In this document: piece after piece, positions 34,709 to 43,549 of the stretch
How the letters are laid out: each line of letters starts with the position of its first letter
How positions within the stretch are numbered: the first letter of the stretch is position 1
NCBI GenBank assembly: GCA_021776415.1
Contig: JAJFFY010000007.1
Span: forward strand, 124,001 to 188,000
DNA length: 64,000 bases
Origin: Hyphococcus sp.
GTDB taxonomy: Bacteria; Pseudomonadota; Alphaproteobacteria; Caulobacterales; Parvularculaceae
Direction: 5' to 3'
Position numbers and translations under genes: made by a program
Notes under the pieces: generated by a model
What the model was told of the DNA's origin: nothing
The model's input: the letters and a program-made list of their open reading frames with translations, nothing else
The model's database searches: none

Positions 34709-35032
34709 CTATTCGCGATAACCAAATACCAAACCAACCGCGCGGTTGGTTTCTTTATCGACGATGCTGGAGCGCTCAATGTGCTTGCTTTTGAAGCTGG
34801 CTTGCAAAATTTCCGTCTCGGTCAAGCCAACTTCTTTCATCAGATGAAAATATGTGTGCTGGCCTTGTTTGCCGCGCCTGTCGTCCGATGCTGTCGCTCT
34901 GACGTTCTTGAGATAGGTCTCAAGTTTTATGCGTTTGCTGTAAAAGTCCCAGCGATAATATATGTATCCGCCGCCGGCGATCAGAAATGTTGCTATTGCG
35001 GAGAGCTGCCCGGCGATTTCTAAGGCTTCCAT
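34709..35032 (-). CDS. Small membrane protein of unknown function
   Basis: The protein has 107 residues from the ATG at 35032; the longer frame starts in low-complexity sequence and is less likely. A single N-terminal membrane helix (IAGQLSAIATFLIAGGGYIYYRW, about 5-27) is followed by a charged cytoplasmic tail of about 80 residues (KLETYLKNVRATASDDRRGKQ). The tail has a helix-turn-helix-like line (LMKEVGLTETEILQASF). I do not recognise a family. It begins two bases after the stop of the upstream membrane protein gene, so the two form a tight pair. Confidence 0.55.
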   Translation of the reverse strand: MEALEIAGQLSAIATFLIAGGGYIYYRWDFYSKRIKLETYLKNVRATASDDRRGKQGQHTYFHLMKEVGLTETEILQASFKSKHIERSSIVDKETNRAVGLVFGYRE

Positions 35033-35033
35033 G

Positions 35034-35546
35034 TCATTGATCCCCGGTATTGGCATTCCCGGTGCTGGCATCCCCGGCATCAGCGTGATGGGTTTCTATT
35101 TCCTTAGCCACATACTCTCTGAAACTGGCCGCATAGATGTCTTTGTTTTCCTCCCACCATTGTCGAATGCGCGGATTGGACAGCATCCGCCGCAAGCGCC
35201 CCGCCGCGCCCTGCCATAATTCTTCTTCATAGATATCATAGCGGCGATGGGCATGGAGGACTTCTAGATGGCGAAACCCGGTGGAGACAAAGTTGGAAAC
35301 ACGCAAACGCTCAGCATCAGTGAAGTCGTCAAAGGTTCCTCGCACGCCGGTGAGAAGTTCGGCGAGCTCGGGGCTGTCGGTGACCCGGCCCAAGTTTTCC
35401 GCCAGCAACTGCGCGCTGGTTTGCGCCGCGCTCATTCGGGCGATGCGGGTATTGTAGCGCACCTGCAGGCCGACAAAGATCAACGTCGCAACAACCGCGA
35501 CGGCCTGAACGACGTCCGCCACCAGCGCAATTTGTTCAAGTTCCAT
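35034..35546 (-). CDS. Membrane-anchored protein of unknown function
   Basis: The protein has 170 residues from the ATG at 35546 (longer upstream frame lacks support). One N-terminal membrane helix (VADVVQAVAVVATLIFVGLQV) precedes a helical soluble domain with many Arg and Glu residues (about 35-155; ETLARRYDIYEEELW-like). The C-terminal tail is low complexity (DAGDASTGNANTGDQ) and is encoded by short repeats of about 12 bases. Proteins with this plan are common in marine Alphaproteobacteria, but the function is unknown. The downstream gene starts one base beyond its stop. Confidence 0.6.
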   Translation of the reverse strand: MELEQIALVADVVQAVAVVATLIFVGLQVRYNTRIARMSAAQTSAQLLAENLGRVTDSPELAELLTGVRGTFDDFTDAERLRVSNFVSTGFRHLEVLHAHRRYDIYEEELWQGAAGRLRRMLSNPRIRQWWEENKDIYAASFREYVAKEIETHHADAGDASTGNANTGDQ

Positions 35547-35615
35547 TCTTGCGATCCTTCCGTTCCGTGAGAATGTTGTAAAGGCAGCCGGTACTGGAAA
35601 CAACGCGGCGCCGGC

Positions 35616-36059
35616 TCAGGTCAAACCCAGCAATACAGCGCGCAGCGCAGCGGGCAAAGGCGCCGGCTTTCTGCTCGCGCGGTCAACATAGACATGAACG
35701 AAGTGACCTTCGGCGACCGGCGCATCTTCGCCTTTTTTAAAAATGCCGATCTCATAACGCACCGAAGAATTACCCAGATGCGCAACCCGCAAGGCGCCTT
35801 CAAGTTGATCAGGAAAGGCCGCCGGCGCGAAATAATTACAATGGGTTTCCACAACAAGACCAATCACGGCGCCGTCATGAATATCAAGCGCGTCGGTGCG
35901 GATCAGATATTCATTCACAATCGTGTCGAAGAAACCGTAATAGGCGACATTGTTGATGTGGCCGTAAATATCATTATCCGCCCAGCGGGTTTGCAGCGGA
36001 CGGATGTGACGATAAGCGCTCCGGCTAGTTTTTTCTGCTACAGTCAAGAAACACTCCAT
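35616..36059 (-). CDS. Hotdog-fold acyl-CoA thioesterase
   Basis: The protein has 147 residues. The [22 protein letters not shown] line is the catalytic-Asp region of the YbgC/FadM/4-hydroxybenzoyl-CoA thioesterase group, and [16 protein letters not shown] is the following strand. The length is typical of single-hotdog thioesterases, which act as tetramers on short or medium-chain acyl-CoA. It lies alone between the membrane-protein pair and a plus-strand gene. The substrate is unknown. Acyl-CoA recycling beside the nearby degradation genes is a reasonable guess only. Confidence 0.85.
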   Translation of the reverse strand: MECFLTVAEKTSRSAYRHIRPLQTRWADNDIYGHINNVAYYGFFDTIVNEYLIRTDALDIHDGAVIGLVVETHCNYFAPAAFPDQLEGALRVAHLGNSSVRYEIGIFKKGEDAPVAEGHFVHVYVDRASRKPAPLPAALRAVLLGLT

Positions 36060-36111
36060 CTAGATTTTATGGCGCTATTACTAGCGCATTGGGCGATAGG
36101 CGGCGAATACA

Positions 36112-36140
36112 TTGACAATCTATGGATAGCCCCGTTTGAT
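36112..36140 (+). promoter_or_regulatory. Possible sigma-70 promoter for the membrane protein at 36176
   Basis: A perfect TTGACA at 36112-36117 is followed, after 17 bases, by TTTGAT (four of six matches to TATAAT). It sits about 36 bases before the ATG. The spacing is ideal, and the -10 match is moderate. Confidence 0.35.
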
Positions 36141-36175
36141 GTCGATCAGGGGTTATTTCGGGGTGGGATAATATC

Positions 36176-37138
36176 ATGAAAACGCCAGTATTGCGTCCGC
36201 CGGTTGAGGCGGTGCTATTCGGATTCGAACGGATCGGCATGGTCATCCGGATTGCGTGGCTGCCGATTGTTCTGAGTATTGGTCTTTATGTCGCGTCATT
36301 TTGCGCGCTCGTCGGGGGGGAGGTCATTGGTAACGTTGATTGGTCAGCAGCAGATCCGTCCCTCGCAACAGATCCGTCCATCGCATTAAAGAGTATTGTG
36401 GCTCATGAAAGTTTTGCACAATTCTACTTGCTGAATAGTCTTGTCCTGCCGCTCCTGGCGTCGCTGATCCTTTCATGCGTATACGTTGCGACAACGCGCG
36501 CCTCGACATTGGCCGACTATGAGCCGCCATCCTTGCCGTTTTATTTCGCCCTTGGCCCCAGGGAGCTGCGTTACTTCGTTGTTCGGATACTTTACGCAAT
36601 TCTTATTATTGTCACTGCGGTGATATTTTTTGGGCTCATCGCCGGCGTCGTCGCGGCTGTGATCGCCGTGACCGGGTCCATTGACGCCGGAGCCAATCCG
36701 CTGGTGATCGCACCGGGCGCGGCTGTCGCGATCTGGCTTTTCATTGTTTGGGTTTGGATTGTCATGCGGTTTTTGCCGGTGTTGCCGATTGCTGCGGTGG
36801 AAAACCGGATCGCCTTTGGCGCTGCATGGAAAATGACAAAGGGAAATTTTTGGCGCCTGGTGGTCTCGGGATTGTTTTTTCTGGCCTTGATGCAAGGTAT
36901 TGTAACGACGCTGATGCTGGTCATCTTTGTCCCAGCAGTGCTGATTTTGGGGCTTGTGGGCGCCTTTGCTTACAGCTTTGCCGGCGCCGCTAGTGTTGCA
37001 GTCTTTGCTTTGCTCGCCGTGGTGGCAATTCCCGCCTTTATCGCCATTGGATCCTTCGCGCTTGCCGCCGAAGCGGCGTTTCCCGCACGGATCTACGCCT
37101 ATCTGTCCGACTGCGGCGAAGAATGTAAAATCTATTAG
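36176..37138 (+). CDS. Multi-pass membrane protein of unknown function
   Basis: The protein has 320 residues with six or so hydrophobic segments: about 25-45, 85-105, 135-160, 170-195, 235-260 and 270-300. The ends AGAVAVVAIPAFIAIGSFALAAEAAF and the SDCGEECKIY tail carry closely spaced Cys residues. The lines AAVENRIAFGAAWKMTKGNFWRLV and LGPRELRYF resemble the repeat of DUF-type 'glycerophosphoryl diester phosphodiesterase membrane domain' proteins, but this is a by-eye similarity. The function is unknown. Confidence 0.55.
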   Translation: MKTPVLRPPVEAVLFGFERIGMVIRIAWLPIVLSIGLYVASFCALVGGEVIGNVDWSAADPSLATDPSIALKSIVAHESFAQFYLLNSLVLPLLASLILSCVYVATTRASTLADYEPPSLPFYFALGPRELRYFVVRILYAILIIVTAVIFFGLIAGVVAAVIAVTGSIDAGANPLVIAPGAAVAIWLFIVWVWIVMRFLPVLPIAAVENRIAFGAAWKMTKGNFWRLVVSGLFFLALMQGIVTTLMLVIFVPAVLILGLVGAFAYSFAGAASVAVFALLAVVAIPAFIAIGSFALAAEAAFPARIYAYLSDCGEECKIY

Positions 37139-37210
37139 GATTTGTTCGCGGAATTCATATCTGCAGGCGGGTAGCGTTTGGCGCAGCGAAGAATAGTCTT
37201 CGCTCTCCCA

Positions 37211-38356
37211 CTATAATACTTCCGTATAAAGACGCAAAGCATCATCATAGGTCATGGGGCGGGGGTTGTTTTTCAGTAGCCGCTCGATTTTGATCACGTC
37301 TTCGGCCAGTTGCGGCAGGGCGTTGTGGGACACACCGACATCGCTGAGGCGGTTCTTCACGCCGGTTGCGGAGCAAATCTCTTGCATCTTCGCAACAAAC
37401 GCGCCGGCGCGGGCGCTATAGTCGCCGGTGTCATTGGCGCCGATGACATCGCCAAGCTCGGCGTAAAGCGGCGCCGCCTTGGGCATGTTAAATTTCAACA
37501 CCGGCGCCAGCATCAGCGAATTGGCAAGCCCGTGCGGCACATGAAAATGAACGCCGAGCGGATAGGCCATGGCGTGCACGGCGGCGCATGGCGCGTTGTT
37601 GAACGCCTGGCCGGCAAGCATTGCCCCCAGCAACATGTTCTCGCGCGCTTCAATGTCATCGGGCGCGGTGCAGGCGCGCACAATGTTGGACGACAACAGC
37701 TTAAGCGCGCGCGCGGCCAGCGCGTCGGAGACCGGGTTTTTTTGCAGCTTGGTGGTGTAGGCCTCAATCGCGTGGACCATGGCGTCAATGCCGGTGGCGG
37801 CAGTGACATGGCGCGGCGCCGTCAGCGTCAGCGCGGCGTCAAGGACGGCGATATCAGCATAGAGCGGGCGCGCGACGATGCCCATTTTCTGATCATCTTC
37901 AGAGGTGATGACGGCGATATTGGTGACTTCCGATCCGGTGCCGGCGGTGGTCGGCAGGAGGATCAGCGGCGCCGATTTCCCCGTCGCTTTTTCCATGCCG
38001 TATATGTCTTCAAGGCTTTGCGATGAATTCATCAGCACGGCGATGACTTTGGCGATATCCAAAGACGAGCCGCCGCCAAAGCCGATGACGCCGTCACAAT
38101 TATTCGCGCGCGCGGCGTCAATCGCGGCTTTAACAACTTTCGCCGGCGGGTCAGCCTCGACTGCGTCAAACAGGAAATGGTCAAGCCCCGCAGCTTTAAG
38201 GCTTGTCAGCGCATCGTCGAGCAGTCCGGCGGCGATCACGCCCTTGTCGGTAACAACACAGGGGCGTTTCATATGCGGCGCAACAATCTCGCCAAGCCGC
38301 GCCGCCGCGCCGGTCTCAAAGATGATGGAAGGGACGGTGTCGAAGGTGAAGTTCAT
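37211..38356 (-). CDS. Iron-containing alcohol dehydrogenase
   Basis: The protein has 381 residues and a type III ADH fold. NAD-binding GGGSSLDIAKVIAVL (about residues 92-106) and the metal-site lines AVLDAALTLTAPRHVTAATGIDAMVHAIEAY and HAMAYPLGVHFHVPHGLANSLML are all present, with the expected Asp and three His ligands. The length is normal. The family includes lactaldehyde, ethanol, butanol and maleylacetate reductases, and the sequence alone does not settle the substrate. The gene is monocistronic by position. Confidence 0.9.
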   Translation of the reverse strand: MNFTFDTVPSIIFETGAAARLGEIVAPHMKRPCVVTDKGVIAAGLLDDALTSLKAAGLDHFLFDAVEADPPAKVVKAAIDAARANNCDGVIGFGGGSSLDIAKVIAVLMNSSQSLEDIYGMEKATGKSAPLILLPTTAGTGSEVTNIAVITSEDDQKMGIVARPLYADIAVLDAALTLTAPRHVTAATGIDAMVHAIEAYTTKLQKNPVSDALAARALKLLSSNIVRACTAPDDIEARENMLLGAMLAGQAFNNAPCAAVHAMAYPLGVHFHVPHGLANSLMLAPVLKFNMPKAAPLYAELGDVIGANDTGDYSARAGAFVAKMQEICSATGVKNRLSDVGVSHNALPQLAEDVIKIERLLKNNPRPMTYDDALRLYTEVL

Positions 38357-38456
38357 TATACGCCTCTGCAGCTATCCAATTATGCATATCTGCGAGAGTG
38401 AGACTTCGCGCCGTTGATGGCAAGAGACCTCATCGTGACGGGGGCATTATCGCCGA

Positions 38457-39029
38457 CTATTCCGGCTTTCGCGACATTCTGGCCGCCCATGCGCTGAAGC
38501 TAGGCCGCCAGGTTTTTCCGCCATCATCTGACTTTTCCTCCTGTTGCCGGAAACTGTTATCCTGAAAATTGAAAAACCGTATTCTCGATGTTGCCTCTGC
38601 GCCGTCTTGATACATAATAACTTGATTATCGTCCTGCACAGCGGTGAACTCCTCAAACCCGGCGCCAAAATTATGGCTCCAGCGGATTAGCCATTTTTTT
38701 TGTTCGGTATCGAATATGCGGAGATTTGTTCCGACTCTGTCGCGTCCGCGCTCGGGCGGCATGGGATGAGTGTAAAAATCCTGTATTGCGAACCCGCCAA
38801 GCGTCGAATACCAGTGCCATGAAGCTTTGCCATCGCGAACTATGCCGCCATGTTCGTCATAGGCTTCCCAGCGAATATCCCAATCGCCCAGCAACCGCCC
38901 CCAATAATGAACTTCCTCCGGCGCATCTTCGTGAACGAAGCGTCCCAAAAACTCCGTAGGCACATCATTTGCGAATACAGAGACTGGCGCAAACAAAAAT
39001 CCAATGATAATTGCAAGCTTTTGCATCAT
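38457..39029 (-). CDS. Secreted protein, DUF1579-like
   Basis: The protein has 190 residues from the ATG at 39029, which starts a signal peptide (MMQKLAIIIGFLFAPVSVFAND). The domain (about 30-180) has the lines YWGRLLGDWDIRWEAYDEHGG, SWHWYSTLGGFAIQDFY and KWLIRWSHN, which recall a beta-barrel lipocalin-like or DUF1579 protein used in binding small ligands. Several Trp residues line the barrel. The start two codons earlier in the longer frame is not supported. I cannot assign a ligand. Confidence 0.55.
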   Translation of the reverse strand: MMQKLAIIIGFLFAPVSVFANDVPTEFLGRFVHEDAPEEVHYWGRLLGDWDIRWEAYDEHGGIVRDGKASWHWYSTLGGFAIQDFYTHPMPPERGRDRVGTNLRIFDTEQKKWLIRWSHNFGAGFEEFTAVQDDNQVIMYQDGAEATSRIRFFNFQDNSFRQQEEKSDDGGKTWRPSFSAWAARMSRKPE

Positions 39030-39177
39030 GGGTTTTCCTCTCTGGCCGCACTGGCAAAAAAGTTGTGACCCGTTCACCAATTAAATGAAAGCGTAATGGA
39101 AAATTGATGGACGTCAGATCACAAAATAGTGAGCATCAGAAAGTTTGGAGTGCTGTGATAATCAACAACGCCAAGCA

Positions 39178-40926
39178 TCACCCAAACCTTACCAACCGCC
39201 CAGGCCGTGCGTCGGTGATCTGATCATTATCGATCACCTGTTCGCCGGCGACCAGCGTTGCGCGGTAGCCGGTGACCGGTTGCAATAGGCGTTGCCCGCC
39301 GGCGGGGAGGTCCTGGACCATATGCGGGGTCCCGAGGCGGAGTTTGGTGTGGTCGATGACATTGATGTCGGCGCGCATGCCTTCGCGCAGACGTCCGCGG
39401 TCTTTGAGGCCGAGATAATCGGCGCCGTCGGCGGTCAGCATTTGCACGGCGCGCGCAAGATCGATGCGGTCTTGGTCGCGGCACCAGTAAGACAACAGAT
39501 AAGTCGGAAAGCTGGCGTCGCAGATGGTGCCCACATGGGCGCCGCCATCGGACAGGCCGGGCAGGGCGTTGGGGTGGGTCAGCATCTTATAGACATTGTC
39601 GTAGTTGAAGTCGGTGTAATTATAGATCGGGAAATAGATCAGCTGGCGGCCATCCATCTCCAAGCAAGTATCGTAAAGCTTTTCCATCGCGCTAACGCCG
39701 TCGCGCTTGGCTTCGGCGCCGAGGGATTGATCTGCAGGCTGCTCATAGTCCGGCGTCTCGCCAAGCCGGAAGAATTTATTGGCGACCAGTTCAATCGCCG
39801 CGATCATCGTATCGGCGATCGGCGGCACCGAGGAGCCTTCACCGGCAAGCTTCAGGGGCGTCTCGGACAGGCATTGTTTTTTAAACGCCGGATCGCGCAT
39901 GATCGCCACGCGCTCGGCCAGCGGTTTGTCCTTAATCTCAACATAGCTGGGCTGTGCCATGATCGGGTGGAAAGTGCATTGCAGCCCCTGAAACACGCCG
40001 ATGGCGCGCGGCGCGACCTGGACGTGAAGCTTAACCCCGTCGGCATTCAGCCGTTCCGTTTCATCAAGGATGCGCCGCCAGTCACCCGGCGCCATGTCGC
40101 GTTGCATCAGCGATATTGAAGCCGGCTTGTCGCCGCTGGCGCGCAGGAATGCTTCGACTATTGAAAATTCCTGATCGAACTGGTCGCCTTCACGTTCGAG
40201 GTTAAAATCATTGACGATCTGCAGGACGCCATGGTCGAGACCGTCAAGCGCCGAGGCAATACCGGTCAATTCGTTGACGCTGGCTTCGGCGCTTGGCGTC
40301 CAGTCGCCGTCGGCGGTGCGGTGAACATCGGTGCGGCCGATCGAAAAACCGGCGGCGCCGGCTTCCATTGCCTCGCGGACGATGTCGCGCATTTTTGTAA
40401 TGTCGTCCTCGCTCGCCTTTTCATGGCTGCAGGCGCGCTCGCCCATGGCGTAGACCCGCACCGGGTCGTGGCCGATCATGACGCCGAAATCGATCGTATG
40501 CGACATCGCGTCGATGGCGTTCATATAATCGGGAAAGCTTTCCCAGTTCCAGGTCAGGCCTTCGTGAAGCGCCGTGCCCGGAATATCTTCAACGCCCTCC
40601 ATCAGGCGCACCAACCGGTCATGATCTTGGGGTTTTACCGGTGCGAAACCAACGCCGCAATTGCCCATCAGCATGGTGGTCACCCCATGATTGACCGAGG
40701 GCCGCATTTCCTGGTCCCATGATATCTGTCCATCATAATGGGTATGCAGATCAATGAAGCCGGGCGTGACGATGGCGCCGCCGGCGTCGATGGTCCGGTC
40801 CGCCTCAGCGTCGCAAGCGCCAATTTCAGTGATGCGTCCGTCCTTGACGCCAATATTGGCGTGGATCGGTGCGCCGCCGTCGCCGTCATAGACAATGCCG
40901 CCGGTGATCTTGAGGTCAAAGCTCAT
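39178..40926 (-). CDS. Amidohydrolase, N-acyl-D-amino-acid deacylase family
   Basis: The protein has 582 residues from the ATG at 40926. The N-terminal [17 protein letters not shown] strand and the metal-site line [17 protein letters not shown] mark a D-aminoacylase-type amidohydrolase. Others are [24 protein letters not shown] and a late [18 protein letters not shown]-terminal [18 protein letters not shown] stretch is the usual beta-domain end. It hydrolyses N-acyl-D-amino acids or related amides and dihydropyrimidine-like compounds, the exact substrate being unclear. Its ATG overlaps the stop of the BASS transporter gene (ATGA), implying coordinated uptake and hydrolysis. Confidence 0.85.
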   Translation of the reverse strand: MSFDLKITGGIVYDGDGGAPIHANIGVKDGRITEIGACDAEADRTIDAGGAIVTPGFIDLHTHYDGQISWDQEMRPSVNHGVTTMLMGNCGVGFAPVKPQDHDRLVRLMEGVEDIPGTALHEGLTWNWESFPDYMNAIDAMSHTIDFGVMIGHDPVRVYAMGERACSHEKASEDDITKMRDIVREAMEAGAAGFSIGRTDVHRTADGDWTPSAEASVNELTGIASALDGLDHGVLQIVNDFNLEREGDQFDQEFSIVEAFLRASGDKPASISLMQRDMAPGDWRRILDETERLNADGVKLHVQVAPRAIGVFQGLQCTFHPIMAQPSYVEIKDKPLAERVAIMRDPAFKKQCLSETPLKLAGEGSSVPPIADTMIAAIELVANKFFRLGETPDYEQPADQSLGAEAKRDGVSAMEKLYDTCLEMDGRQLIYFPIYNYTDFNYDNVYKMLTHPNALPGLSDGGAHVGTICDASFPTYLLSYWCRDQDRIDLARAVQMLTADGADYLGLKDRGRLREGMRADINVIDHTKLRLGTPHMVQDLPAGGQRLLQPVTGYRATLVAGEQVIDNDQITDARPGRLVRFG

Positions 40927-41840
40927 GGGTTTCCTCTTTGTCGGTCGAGATATCTGAACCATGCGATCATAGCCCCGCCGGAAAAGAAGTGCCAAACGCC
41001 CCAAGCAGCTGCAATTGCCGCAGCGCCGCCAAGACCCTTGAGTTGCGCCAGAAGTAGAACCACCGCCAGACCGGCGTTTTGAATGCCGACTTCAAAGGTG
41101 AGTGTGCGACGGCGCGCTCTGTCGGCGCCAAGCGCGCGTCCGGCGCCGGCTCCAAGCGCGAAAGCCGCGGCGTTGTGAGACGCGACAGGGATAAGAACGA
41201 GCGCCCAGCCCGCGACCAGGATCGACCAGAATTCAAGAACGCCGTCGATAATGACAAAGCCAAGAACACCGGCGCCAAACCAGGCGAGAGGTTTTCTGAT
41301 TTTTTCAGCAGCAGAAGGCCAGAAGTGCGCCGCAAGCATGCCGAGACCAAGGGGCGCGGCGAGCATCAATGTTGTCTGCAGTACAAAAGTGACGCGGTTA
41401 AAGTCTATGGTTTGCAGAAGATCGGCGGTTGGCGGGTATAGCGCTGACCAGAATAAAATCGCGGCTGGCGTCCAAAACGCCGCAATGACGCTGGACCCGG
41501 CGGTCAGCGACACTGAATAAGCCGCATCGCCGCGTGCGGCGAAGGTCATGAAATTTGAAACATTGCCGCCGGGACAAGCCGCGACGACGATCATGCCGAG
41601 CGCAATCGACGGCGGCGGCGACAGCAGCGCGACCAGTGCGATAGTCATCGCCGGCAGGCCGATCAATTGCGCGGCGAGCCCGCCCCAGAAAAGTTTCGGT
41701 TTGGTTTTGAGAAAGCTGAAATGTTCGGGTTTAAGCCCGAGGGCGATGGCGAACATCATTGTGACGATGGCGCCGGCGAGCAATAGCTGTGCTTCGGGGC
41801 CGAGCGTGATGGTCAGTTGGTCAAGCGTTGTGGCGTTCAT
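40923..41840 (-). CDS. Bile acid:sodium symporter (BASS) family transporter
   Basis: The protein has 305 residues with about nine to ten hydrophobic helices. Diagnostic lines are FALGLKPEHFSF, VVAACPGGNVSNFMTFAARGDAAYSVSLTAGSS (crossover region of helix 4) and FEVGIQNAGLAVVLLL (the second crossover, helix 9). Prokaryotic members take up organic anions (bile-acid-like compounds, pantoate) with Na+. The downstream amidohydrolase is translationally coupled, so import of an amide-conjugated acid is likely by arrangement. The substrate is unknown. Confidence 0.88.
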   Translation of the reverse strand: MNATTLDQLTITLGPEAQLLLAGAIVTMMFAIALGLKPEHFSFLKTKPKLFWGGLAAQLIGLPAMTIALVALLSPPPSIALGMIVVAACPGGNVSNFMTFAARGDAAYSVSLTAGSSVIAAFWTPAAILFWSALYPPTADLLQTIDFNRVTFVLQTTLMLAAPLGLGMLAAHFWPSAAEKIRKPLAWFGAGVLGFVIIDGVLEFWSILVAGWALVLIPVASHNAAAFALGAGAGRALGADRARRRTLTFEVGIQNAGLAVVLLLAQLKGLGGAAAIAAAWGVWHFFSGGAMIAWFRYLDRQRGNP

Positions 41841-41849
41841 GGGTGCGCG

Positions 41850-42083
41850 CTATCCGGCAAAGAAAAGGACGATGGCCCGCGTAAGCATTGTTACTATAAG
41901 GGTTACGATTATATCGCGTCCAATCGTCCACCCCACAAAAGCGCCAAGACCTGCTGTTATCGTGCTGATGATCCAGAAAAAAGCCAGATTGAAAATGCCC
42001 AACTGCACCCATATGTAGATGGAAATACCGAAGGAGATAAAGGCTGCAAGTAAAATATGAACAAGAAAACTGTTGTTTTTCAT
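41850..42083 (-). CDS. Small membrane protein, 77 residues
   Basis: The protein has 77 residues from the ATG at 42083. Two or three membrane helices (about 8-30, 33-55 and 58-75) include the lines FGISIYIWVQLGIFNLAFFWII and GLGAFVGWTIGRDIIVTLIV. No family was recognised. It ends nine bases before the BASS transporter start and might be co-transcribed. Confidence 0.5.
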   Translation of the reverse strand: MKNNSFLVHILLAAFISFGISIYIWVQLGIFNLAFFWIISTITAGLGAFVGWTIGRDIIVTLIVTMLTRAIVLFFAG

Positions 42084-42104
42084 CAATCAAAACCCGATGC
42101 GCAT

Positions 42105-42590
42105 TTAGTAAAATCCCCAGATAAACAAACGGGCGACAATCAGCGAAATCGCCAGCCCCGCCCACAGGGTGAGACGGATGCGCAGTTGTGCGTACCAGCG
42201 TGGCAAAACCCCGGCGGAGGCGGCCTGAAGATCGCGCATCAGGAGATAGATCAGCAACGCGAGGATAATAAGATGTCGCCATGCCGCATCGAGCGAGAAG
42301 AAGAAAACCCCGCTTGGAATAACCGCGAGAAAAGCGACTAAGGTGATGAGCTGTCCGGGCAGGAAGGATTCATATTGCTTCACCGCCGGAGACAGCGTGA
42401 TGCCCGCGCCCGCGCCGGCGAGATAGGCAACCATAACGCCGCCATAGATCAGCGCGAACTGATGAAAATCCAGCGCGAAATATTGCGGCAATGGCCACGG
42501 GCTCATCCACAAGGCGACGGCGGCGACAATGAACGGCAAAAGCGATAATAGCCCAAGCCGCGTCATCTGTTCTTGTTGCCGGTTGGCCAT
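42105..42590 (-). CDS. DUF3429-family membrane protein
   Basis: The protein has 161 residues with five hydrophobic segments. The line LLPFIVAAVALWMSPWPLPQYFALDFHQFALIYGGVMVAYLAGA is the recognisable DUF3429 N-terminal part (AxFxxFLxGxxW-like). The function is unknown. Members are short inner-membrane proteins of Proteobacteria, often near respiratory or membrane genes. It lies upstream of the 77-residue protein and BASS transporter on the same strand. Confidence 0.75.
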   Translation of the reverse strand: MANRQQEQMTRLGLLSLLPFIVAAVALWMSPWPLPQYFALDFHQFALIYGGVMVAYLAGAGAGITLSPAVKQYESFLPGQLITLVAFLAVIPSGVFFFSLDAAWRHLIILALLIYLLMRDLQAASAGVLPRWYAQLRIRLTLWAGLAISLIVARLFIWGFY

Positions 42591-42610
42591 ATTACCCCTC
42601 CGGCCTCAGC

Positions 42611-42757
42611 CTATAGCAAAATGCGTTCAATATGAATACGTGCATTTTGCTATAGTTTTTGTAGCCGCATCCGCCCGCGCGCGAAGGCGCGCTAATCATA
42701 AATTGACCGCCTTTGCGGTCGACGCGAAAACCGCCGCACACTTTTCGCTCGATGCTT
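42611..42757. repeat. Composite dispersed element, copy 1 (with nested module)
   Basis: A perfect 14-bp inverted repeat (CTATAGCAAAATGC at 42611-42624, complement at 42642-42655) is followed by TTTTTGTAG. Then comes the double-hairpin module (about 42675-42723; CGCGCGAAGGCGCGC, GACCGCCTTTGCGGTC). It ends in GAAAACCGCCGCACACTTTTCGC. The plan matches the copies at 44552 and 51881 although the inverted-repeat sequence differs. It lies between the DUF3429 gene and the TIGR02186 gene. Confidence 0.7.
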
Positions 42758-42766
42758 TGACCATAT

Positions 42767-43549
42767 TTATGATTTGCGAAACGCAAGCGCTGCAATCCAG
42801 CCTGCAAAAAGCGATATGACGACGCAGAGGATGCCGTAAGTCACCGGCTGGTCGTGGGCGAGGTCGAAAATACGCCGCTCAATGCCGACTTTGTTGACCA
42901 CCAGCTCAGCCTCGTCGCGCCCCAGCAATATGCCGTCCTGATAGAGATACACCACAACGCTGTAATCGCCGACCGGCGTATTGGCGGGCAGATCGACATT
43001 GATGGTAAACAGGGCGCCTTTTTTGAATTCAACGCCGCCGACCCGGTCGCGATAAAGGCCGGTATCTTCGGCTTCGCTGACAAAGGCTTTGGCGAACAAT
43101 TCGGCATGGGCGTCGGTTTGCGCCTCATCCGCCGCCTCTACATCATCCTGCGCCGCATTTATTGTCAGAAAATCCGCACCAAGATGATAGGCGGCCTGGT
43201 CCGGCAGGGGGGCGATGTCGGTGATCGGCCGGTTGGCGTTGGTCAGGTATAGCCCGGGCGCATCCTTGATTGCATGGGTGTTGCCGGGCATCCATATAGG
43301 GCCTCTTTTTTCCAGTTGGCGAATTTGAAATTGCGTTGCCGGCCCGCGGATGACTGAAATAATATCAACGCCGGCGCCATCGTCAGCGCTGGGCGTCTCA
43401 ACGCCGCTAATGGCGCCGAACAGCGTCAGCCGGGCGCCGGAAAATCCGGTATCGACCTCAACACGGTCATCGGTCAGGGCAATGGAAAGATCGGCGGCCT
43501 GCGCCGGCGCGAGCATGAACCAGACCCATAAGATGGCGATCAAACGCAT
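42767..43549 (-). CDS. TIGR02186-family protein
   Basis: The protein has 260 residues from the ATG at 43549; a longer frame through the transporter gene is an artefact of open reading. A signal peptide (LIAILWVWFMLAPAQA) is followed by a periplasmic beta domain (about 20-220), with the lines IALTDDRVEVDTGFSGARLTLFG and VSVYLYQDGILL-type. A C-terminal membrane helix (about 235-255) completes it. Proteins of this family almost always accompany a TauE/SafE permease in Alphaproteobacteria. The first ATG shares one base with the permease stop (TGATG). An accessory periplasmic role for the permease is likely. Confidence 0.85.
   Translation of the reverse strand: MRLIAILWVWFMLAPAQAADLSIALTDDRVEVDTGFSGARLTLFGAISGVETPSADDGAGVDIISVIRGPATQFQIRQLEKRGPIWMPGNTHAIKDAPGLYLTNANRPITDIAPLPDQAAYHLGADFLTINAAQDDVEAADEAQTDAHAELFAKAFVSEAEDTGLYRDRVGGVEFKKGALFTINVDLPANTPVGDYSVVVYLYQDGILLGRDEAELVVNKVGIERRIFDLAHDQPVTYGILCVVISLFAGWIAALAFRKS

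Noticed and set aside
36112-36140. CtrA or other TTAA-type boxes elsewhere in the window
   Set aside because: Outside 47783, TTAA pairs have the wrong spacing, for example TTAAGCTGTTAA (4 bases) at about 47694 and pairs about 14 bases apart near 1335.
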